DNA from: Ornithinimicrobium pekingense DSM 21552
GTDB lineage: Bacteria > Actinomycetota > Actinomycetes > Actinomycetales > Dermatophilaceae
Reading direction: 5' to 3'
DNA length: 64,000 nt
Assembly: GCF_000421185.1 (NCBI RefSeq)
Contig: NZ_ATWJ01000002.1
Location: 94,434 to 158,433, forward strand
Shown piece by piece: positions 59,948 to 64,000 of the stretch; the stretch's first letter is position 1; each line of letters opens with the position of its first letter. Position numbers and translations under genes: made by a program. Below the pieces are notes generated by a model. It saw nothing but the letters and a program-made list of their open reading frames with translations. It searched no databases and had not been told where the DNA came from.

Positions 59948-60475
59948 GCGGGTCACGTCGTCGAGGTGGTGCTCGATGTCGTGCAGCATGTAGATCGCGA
60001 GCGTCTCCACCGTGAAGGCCGTGCCCGACCGTGACCCGCGGTGCTGCCACCGCTCCCCCTCGACGGCGTCGAACGCCCTGGCCGTGGTGTCGATCTCCCC
60101 GGCGTACTCCTGCGCCACGCGCGCCGGGTCCTGCAGGTCGTAGCGGTCCTTCACCGCCGCCTCGTCCTGATCCCAGCCCTCGAACGTCGCCCCGTCCTCG
60201 GCGAGCATCAGCTCGAGCCGTCCCCGCATCACGCGCAGCACGTCGCGGCTGTGCGCGCCGTACTCCAGCGGCGACCACGTCGCCGGGTCCGGCCGCTCGC
60301 GCACGTCGGTGCGGGCCAGCTGCTCGCGCCACGGCGCCTCGGTGGCCCGAAGACGGTCGCCCGTCGTGGTGACGTCGTAGGAGGGGTCGAACCCGCACTC
60401 GGTGCATCCCTGGCTGATGACGACGGTCCAGTCCTTGGTGTCCGGCTCGATCTGCTGCGGCTGCTCCATCTCCAT
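59945..60475 (-). CDS. DinB superfamily protein
   Basis: 176 residues. Metal-binding His of the DinB four-helix bundle seen in WSPLEYGAHSRDVLRVM (about 68-84) and YMLHDIEHHLDDV at the C-terminus. The N-terminus has CTECGFDPSYDVTTTGDRL, a Cys pair near residue 24 shared with a subset of actinobacterial DinB proteins. ATG 60475 chosen because CACGAT ends 6 nt upstream; a longer in-frame start at 60493 is less likely. Divergent from the ArsR gene; the promoter of that operon lies 130 bp away. Confidence 0.8.
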   Translation of the reverse strand: MEMEQPQQIEPDTKDWTVVISQGCTECGFDPSYDVTTTGDRLRATEAPWREQLARTDVRERPDPATWSPLEYGAHSRDVLRVMRGRLELMLAEDGATFEGWDQDEAAVKDRYDLQDPARVAQEYAGEIDTTARAFDAVEGERWQHRGSRSGTAFTVETLAIYMLHDIEHHLDDVTR

Positions 60476-60527
60476 ACCTCGATCGTGGCACACCGTCCCC
60501 GGGCCGGCGCGGTGTCCGACGCCGTCC

Positions 60528-60588
60528 TCAACCAGGTGGTTGACAAGAGATGAGGGACGGCTCTAGGGTAGTTCAACCAGTTAGTTGA
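60528..60588 (+). promoter_or_regulatory. Twin operators and promoter of the ArsR-SRPBCC operon
   Basis: Two copies of TCAAC-N6-GTTGA (60528-60543 and 60573-60588), centres 45 bp apart, sharing CCA after the left arm. The -35 TTGACA (60540-60545) overlaps the first copy; the -10 TAGGGT (60564-60569) follows after 18 bp and the second copy covers the start site. Bound repressors on both sides would shut the promoter. A GAAAGG ribosome site precedes ATG 60605. Confidence 0.8.
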
Positions 60589-60604
60589 GAAAGGTGTTCT
60601 GGCT

Positions 60605-60961
60605 ATGACCGACCGGCTCTCCCAGGCGTTCAGCGCCCTGGCCGATCCCACCCGGCGGGACATCGTCGCGCGGCTCACGGCCGGCGACGCCACCGTCGGG
60701 GAGCTCGCGGAGCCCTACGACATGAGCCTGCAGGCCGTCTCCAAGCACCTCAAGGTGCTCGAGGAGGCCGGGCTCGTCACCCGTGGCCGGGACGCCCAAC
60801 GGCGCCCGGTCCACCTCGAGGCGGAGGTCTTCGACCTGATGACGAGGTGGATCGAGCGCTACCAGCGCCGGGCGGAGGAGCGCTACCAGCGTCTCGACAC
60901 CGTCCTGGCCGACCTGCAGGGGCGTGACACCGCGCCCGACCTGACGGAGGACACCGCATGA
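60605..60961 (+). CDS. ArsR-family transcriptional regulator
   Basis: 118 residues. Winged helix: RLSQAFSALADPTRRDIVAR, VGELAEPYDMSLQAVSKHLK, EEAGLVTRGRDAQRRPVHLE. No metal-site Cys pair; typical of the SRPBCC-linked ArsR group. ATGA overlap with the downstream SRPBCC gene. Likely autorepressor through the twin operators. Clear ribosome site, unlike the first pair. Confidence 0.91.
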   Translation: MTDRLSQAFSALADPTRRDIVARLTAGDATVGELAEPYDMSLQAVSKHLKVLEEAGLVTRGRDAQRRPVHLEAEVFDLMTRWIERYQRRAEERYQRLDTVLADLQGRDTAPDLTEDTA

Positions 60962-61464
60962 CCACCACCGACAGCCCTACCGGTACCCGTTACGACACGG
61001 CCGCGATCGAGGCCGACCAGCACGTCCCGGCGGTGCACATCACCCGCGACTTCGACGCCACACCCGAGCAGCTCCTGCGGGCGCACACGGACCCGGACCT
61101 GTTCGTCCGGTGGATCGGCCCGGACAGCACCTCGACCCGGATCGACCACTGGGACGCGCGGACGCTCGGCTCCTACCGCTACGTCAACGTGCACGAGGGC
61201 AACGAGTACGCCTTCCGCGGCACTTTCCCCGAGATCAGCGAGCGCCGGCTCGTGCAGACGTTCTGCTTCGAGGAGATGCCCGAGGCGATCGCGCTGGAGA
61301 CGATGTCGTTCGAGGATCTCGGGGGCGGCCGCACCCGGTTGCACGCCTTCTCGCTGTGCGACTCGTTCGAGGGTCGCGACGGGATGCTCGCCTCGGGCAT
61401 GGAGGTCGGCGTGCACGAGGGCTACGCCAAGCTGGACCGGCTCCTGGCCGAGGGTGCCGTCTGA
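60958..61464 (+). CDS. SRPBCC/AHSA1 domain protein
   Basis: 168 residues, AHSA1 helix-grip fold: VHITRDFDATPEQLLRAHTD, PDLFVRWIGPDSTSTRIDHW, RRLVQTFCFEEMPEAIALE, GMEVGVHEGYAKLDRLLAE. Its ligand is unknown; the C-terminal helix and Trp/His pocket are intact. Second such pair in the window (first at 44935-45875), about the same size, with distinct sequence. Confidence 0.9.
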   Translation: MTTTDSPTGTRYDTAAIEADQHVPAVHITRDFDATPEQLLRAHTDPDLFVRWIGPDSTSTRIDHWDARTLGSYRYVNVHEGNEYAFRGTFPEISERRLVQTFCFEEMPEAIALETMSFEDLGGGRTRLHAFSLCDSFEGRDGMLASGMEVGVHEGYAKLDRLLAEGAV

Positions 61465-61468
61465 GGGG

Positions 61469-62635
61469 ATGACCCGCGTGACGTGGGAGCAGCTGGCCGC
61501 CGCGACCCTGGCCCGTCAGTTCCCGGACGACCTCGCCCGGGGCGGCGGGCCGGAGGACGTCGCGCAGGCCCTGGACCGGATCGGCCCGGTCCAGTCGCAG
61601 ACCGCGCGATCTCCATACCTGGCGCTCGCCGCCCGGCGCTCCGGCGTGACGTACGAGGCGGTCGGCACGACCTACGAGGATGCCGCGATCGTGCGCGGCA
61701 GCACCCTGCGCGGGACGGTCCACACCAACACCCCGTCCGACCACGTGCTGCTCGAGGTGGCGACCCGGCTCGGCCAGCGCACGCTCTGGGCGCGGTCGCT
61801 GCGGCTCGACCGGACAACCCTCGAGCAGGTGTGGGAGGCGACGGAGACCTACGCCCGTGAGGAGTGGCGCACGCCGGCCGAGCTGCATACCCACCTGCGC
61901 TCCTGGCTCGACGAGCACGACCCGGGGCACGGCGCGCGCCTGGACGACACCGCCGGCCGCTATCTGGGCTTCGGCCACGGAGGCCTGCTGCGGCGCCCGT
62001 TGCGGGGTGGCTGGGAGGGCCAGGGTGCGCCCGGCTACCGCGCGGCGCGAGCCGTGCTGGGCGATGCCGCGGCGCGGGACGCCGCCCTCGCCGACCCGCA
62101 CACCGCTCTCGTGGCCCTCGTGCGCCGGCACCTGGCCTGCCACGGGCCGGCGAGCCGCCGCGACCTGGCGTGGTGGTCCGGGGTCGGTCTGCGGGCGGTC
62201 GACGCGGCGCTGGCGGGGATCCCCGGGCTGGTGACCTCGGTGGCGCCCGACGGGCAGGAGGTGCACGACCTGCCGGGTATGCCGTCCGGCGCCGGCGCGC
62301 ACCCGGCCGAGGTCGTGCCGGGCGTGCGGCTGCTGCCCGAGTTCGACGCGCTGCTGTGCGCCTACGACCCGCCCGCGCGGACCCGGTTCGTCGACCCAGA
62401 GCACTATCGGGTGCTCTGGACGCAGGAGAACGGCCTGCTGCGCTCGCCGCTCCTGGTCGATGGTCGCCTGACCGGTCACTGGCGCGCCGAGGGCAGCGGC
62501 CGCCGGCGCACCTGCGTCGTCACCTGGTTCGCCGGCACCCGCCGCCCCCGGAAGGCCGAGGTGGAGGAGCAGATGGCCCGGGTGGCGACGGCATACCCCG
62601 TGACCTGGACCGGCCTGGAGGTCGTGCGCGCCTGA
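61469..62635 (+). CDS. Winged-helix DNA-binding protein, AlkZ-like (HTH_42)
   Basis: 388 residues. AlkZ/YcaQ family: ALDRIGPVQSQTARSPYLAL (QSQ resembles the catalytic QxQ/QxD of AlkZ), VRGSTLRGTVHTNTPSDHVL, ACHGPASRRDLAWWSGVGLR, FDALLCAYDPPARTRFVDPE. AlkZ removes N7-alkylated or azinomycin-type adducts. The QSQ motif makes this copy the better glycosylase candidate compared with 21253. ATG 61469 behind GAGGGG, 4 nt after the SRPBCC stop, so probably in the ArsR operon. Confidence 0.8.
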   Translation: MTRVTWEQLAAATLARQFPDDLARGGGPEDVAQALDRIGPVQSQTARSPYLALAARRSGVTYEAVGTTYEDAAIVRGSTLRGTVHTNTPSDHVLLEVATRLGQRTLWARSLRLDRTTLEQVWEATETYAREEWRTPAELHTHLRSWLDEHDPGHGARLDDTAGRYLGFGHGGLLRRPLRGGWEGQGAPGYRAARAVLGDAAARDAALADPHTALVALVRRHLACHGPASRRDLAWWSGVGLRAVDAALAGIPGLVTSVAPDGQEVHDLPGMPSGAGAHPAEVVPGVRLLPEFDALLCAYDPPARTRFVDPEHYRVLWTQENGLLRSPLLVDGRLTGHWRAEGSGRRRTCVVTWFAGTRRPRKAEVEEQMARVATAYPVTWTGLEVVRA

Positions 62636-62648
62636 GCTCGGTGGCAGC

Positions 62649-62654
62649 TAGCCT
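62649..62654 (+). promoter_or_regulatory. -10 element of the SGNH hydrolase gene
   Basis: TAGCCT, 7 nt before the ATG at 62662, 13 nt after the preceding stop codon; leaderless. Confidence 0.5.
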
Positions 62655-62661
62655 GATCGGC

Positions 62662-63498
62662 ATGCAGGTCCGTCCCGATCCCGCCGTCCCGCGCACCTGG
62701 GAGCGTTTCGTGGCGGTGGGCGACTCGTTCACCGAGGGCATGGTCGACGCTCATCCGGGGCGCGACGGGGAGTACGTCGGCTGGGCCGACCGCGTCGCGG
62801 CCGCGCTCGCCGCCCGCAACGCCGGGCTCGACCGGCCGTTCGGCTACGCCAACCTGGCGATCCGCGGCCGGATGATCGGGGCCATCATCGACGAGCAGCT
62901 CGAGCCCGCGCTGGCGCTGACCCCGGACCTCGTGAGCCTGTCCGCCGGCGGCAACGACGTGCTGCGGCCCCGGGTCTCGGTCGAGTCCGTGATCGCCAGG
63001 CTGGAGGCGGCGGTCGAGCAGATCCGCGGCACCGGCGCCGACGTCATGCTCGTCACCGCGCCCAACCTCTCGTGGGCGCCGCTGGTCAGCCGGGTGCACC
63101 CGCGGCTCGTGGAGTACACCGCCGAGCTGTGGGCCGTCGGGCAGCGCACCGGCGCGTTCGTCGTCGACATCTACACGATGCGGTCGCTGCGGGACCCGCG
63201 CATGTACGGAGCCGACCGGATCCACCTCAGCTCCGAAGGGCACGCGCGGGTCGCCGCGCAGGCGCTGTGGACCCTCGGTATGCCGTTCGAGGTGCGGGAC
63301 TGGGTGGACCCGCTCGACCCGGCGCCGCCGCTGAGCCGCTTCGAGTCGCTGCAGGCCAACCGCGAGTGGGTGGCCGGGCACCTCCGGCCCTGGATCCGGC
63401 GCCGGCTGCGCGGAGAGTCCTCGGGGGACCACCGCGTGCCCAAGCGGCCCGAGATCCTGCCGGTCGAGGTCGACCTGACGGGGCAGGACGGCCCGTAG
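62662..63498 (+). CDS. SGNH/GDSL-family hydrolase
   Basis: 278 residues. GDSL block VAVGDSFTEGM (nucleophile Ser near 22), Gly block near LAIRGR, GND block LSAGGNDVLRP, and C-terminal Asp-His in GADRIHLSSEGH. All SGNH residues are present. No signal peptide, so cytoplasmic lipase/esterase-like enzyme of unknown substrate. ATG 62662 after TAGCCT. Confidence 0.92.
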   Translation: MQVRPDPAVPRTWERFVAVGDSFTEGMVDAHPGRDGEYVGWADRVAAALAARNAGLDRPFGYANLAIRGRMIGAIIDEQLEPALALTPDLVSLSAGGNDVLRPRVSVESVIARLEAAVEQIRGTGADVMLVTAPNLSWAPLVSRVHPRLVEYTAELWAVGQRTGAFVVDIYTMRSLRDPRMYGADRIHLSSEGHARVAAQALWTLGMPFEVRDWVDPLDPAPPLSRFESLQANREWVAGHLRPWIRRRLRGESSGDHRVPKRPEILPVEVDLTGQDGP

Positions 63499-63599
63499 GC
63501 CGACCGCGCCGGACGCGGTCGCCGGGTCCGTGACCCCGTGCTGGTCGGGCGTGTGCGCTGGTCAGCGGGTCTGTCGGTGGTGGGTGGTTGGGTGTGGGT

Positions 63600-64000
63600 A
63601 TGTGGCCGGCGCGGGAGTGGGTGAGGGTGGCTGGGACGTCCCAGTGCGAGCCCGATGTGCCGCCGTGGCGTCGGCACGGCTACCGCGAGCCGGCCGCGCC
63701 GCGCGCCGAGGCGGTGGCGACCGCAGCACCGGTGGCGACCGCAGGACCGGGGCGGGTGGTGTGGGCTGAGCATCCGGGGTGGGGTGACCCGTTGGATCCG
63801 GAGAGTCTGGCGCACGAGGTGCTGGTCCAGGACGCGTTCGAGGCGTTGACCGCGGGCATGGTCGCCGAGGCGCGGGAGGCGGCCGTGGCGGCTGAGGCGG
63901 CGCGCCCGCGGGGTGAGGTCCTCGGTGAGGCGCTGGGCCAGGCGGCCGGGGGGATGGCGCGGGCCGGTGAGGTGCTGGGCGAGGTGGCCCGGGTCGCCTC
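63600..64000 (+). CDS. Unknown protein, 3' truncated by window; possible DUF222/HNH-type N-terminus
   Basis: An open frame from ATG 63600 runs 133 codons to the window edge without stop. It begins MWPAREWVRVAGTSQ and contains VVWAEHPGWGDPLDPESLAH, then a Glu/Ala repeat EVLGEALGQAAGGMARAGEV. Codon choice (GTG, GGT, GCT frequent) differs from the neighbours. The opening and Ala/Glu-rich stretch recall actinobacterial DUF222/HNH proteins, but no decisive motif is within the window. The preceding 100 bp are intergenic with no clear promoter. Confidence 0.5.
   Translation, partial: MWPAREWVRVAGTSQCEPDVPPWRRHGYREPAAPRAEAVATAAPVATAGPGRVVWAEHPGWGDPLDPESLAHEVLVQDAFEALTAGMVAEAREAAVAAEAARPRGEVLGEALGQAAGGMARAGEVLGEVARVA
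63716..63753 (+). repeat. Short in-frame tandem repeat in the edge ORF
   Basis: Two near-copies of an 18-bp unit (GTGGCGACCGCA core) encode VATAAP and VATAGP within the truncated ORF. Confidence 0.6.

Overview
The window is a very GC-rich, gene-dense stretch of an actinobacterial chromosome. Gene families, wide use of GTG starts, GTGA/ATGA overlaps and leaderless promoters (TAnnnT, 6-7 nt, then the start codon) fit a Micrococcales member of the Intrasporangiaceae/Ornithinimicrobiaceae type; that placement is an inference from gene content. No rRNA, tRNA, CRISPR array, insertion sequence or prophage was seen. About 66 protein genes are called, with short intergenic gaps.

Layout. (1) 1-6087: Mrp Na+/H+ antiporter operon mrpAB-C-D-E-F-G, mrpA cut by the window edge. 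(2) 6112-7549: nested inverted repeat, then a convergent MATE exporter. (3) 7576-11695: a run of seven same-strand DnaA-box-like sites, a promoter, a 28-codon leader ORF and dnaB carrying two full-length inteins (one in the Walker A loop, one at RESG/SIEQ). (4) 11749-30106: single genes and small divergent pairs: lipoprotein serpin, DinB proteins, HtrA-like protease, HxlR regulator with a strong palindrome, serine hydrolase, GNAT, VOC proteins, LLM oxidoreductase, TPR-adenylate cyclase, methyltransferase, AlkZ-like protein, nitroreductase, MOSC, glycerate kinase, DUF4262, acetyltransferase, Cys-containing HTH regulator, 7Fe ferredoxin, CoA-transferase, topoisomerase IB. (5) 30154-34951: xanthine dehydrogenase operon xdhA-B-C. 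(6) 34981-40829: RibD-like reductase, flotillin, a two-rhodanese operon behind a CsoR/CstR-type operator, small membrane and Rho-N proteins, GMC oxidoreductase. (7) 40854-43631: divergent RimK-type ATP-grasp ligase with an RCK_C domain, a retropepsin-like protease and an AstE/AspA-type deacylase, a candidate peptide-modification system. (8) 43639-46953: small oxidoreductase, tautomerase, ArsR-SRPBCC pair, rhomboid protease. (9) 47011-49199: DUF4212/VC_2705-type solute:sodium symporter with a CRP/GlxR-like site. (10) 49386-59418: B12 salvage and late-assembly genes with the BtuFCD importer, all on the minus strand, the importer preceded by a cobalamin riboswitch. (11) 59543-64000: HU gene with a strong terminator, tandem repeat, DinB, a second ArsR-SRPBCC pair with twin operators, a second AlkZ-like protein, SGNH hydrolase and the 5' part of a compositionally different ORF at the edge.

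How parts work together. Riboswitch, importer, CobQ, CbiZ, CbiB, CobU, CobT, CobS and a CobC-like decarboxylase describe uptake of corrinoids, remodelling through cobyric acid and completion of cobalamin, without ring-synthesis genes here. The xdh operon pairs the molybdo-enzyme with its maturation factor XdhC. The strongest leads for follow-up are the phased DnaA-box-like array in front of an intein-laden dnaB, the RimK-RCK_C/protease/deacylase cluster, several exact operator palindromes placed on promoters, and a GGTATG/CATACC word that recurs in coding sequence in all reading frames.
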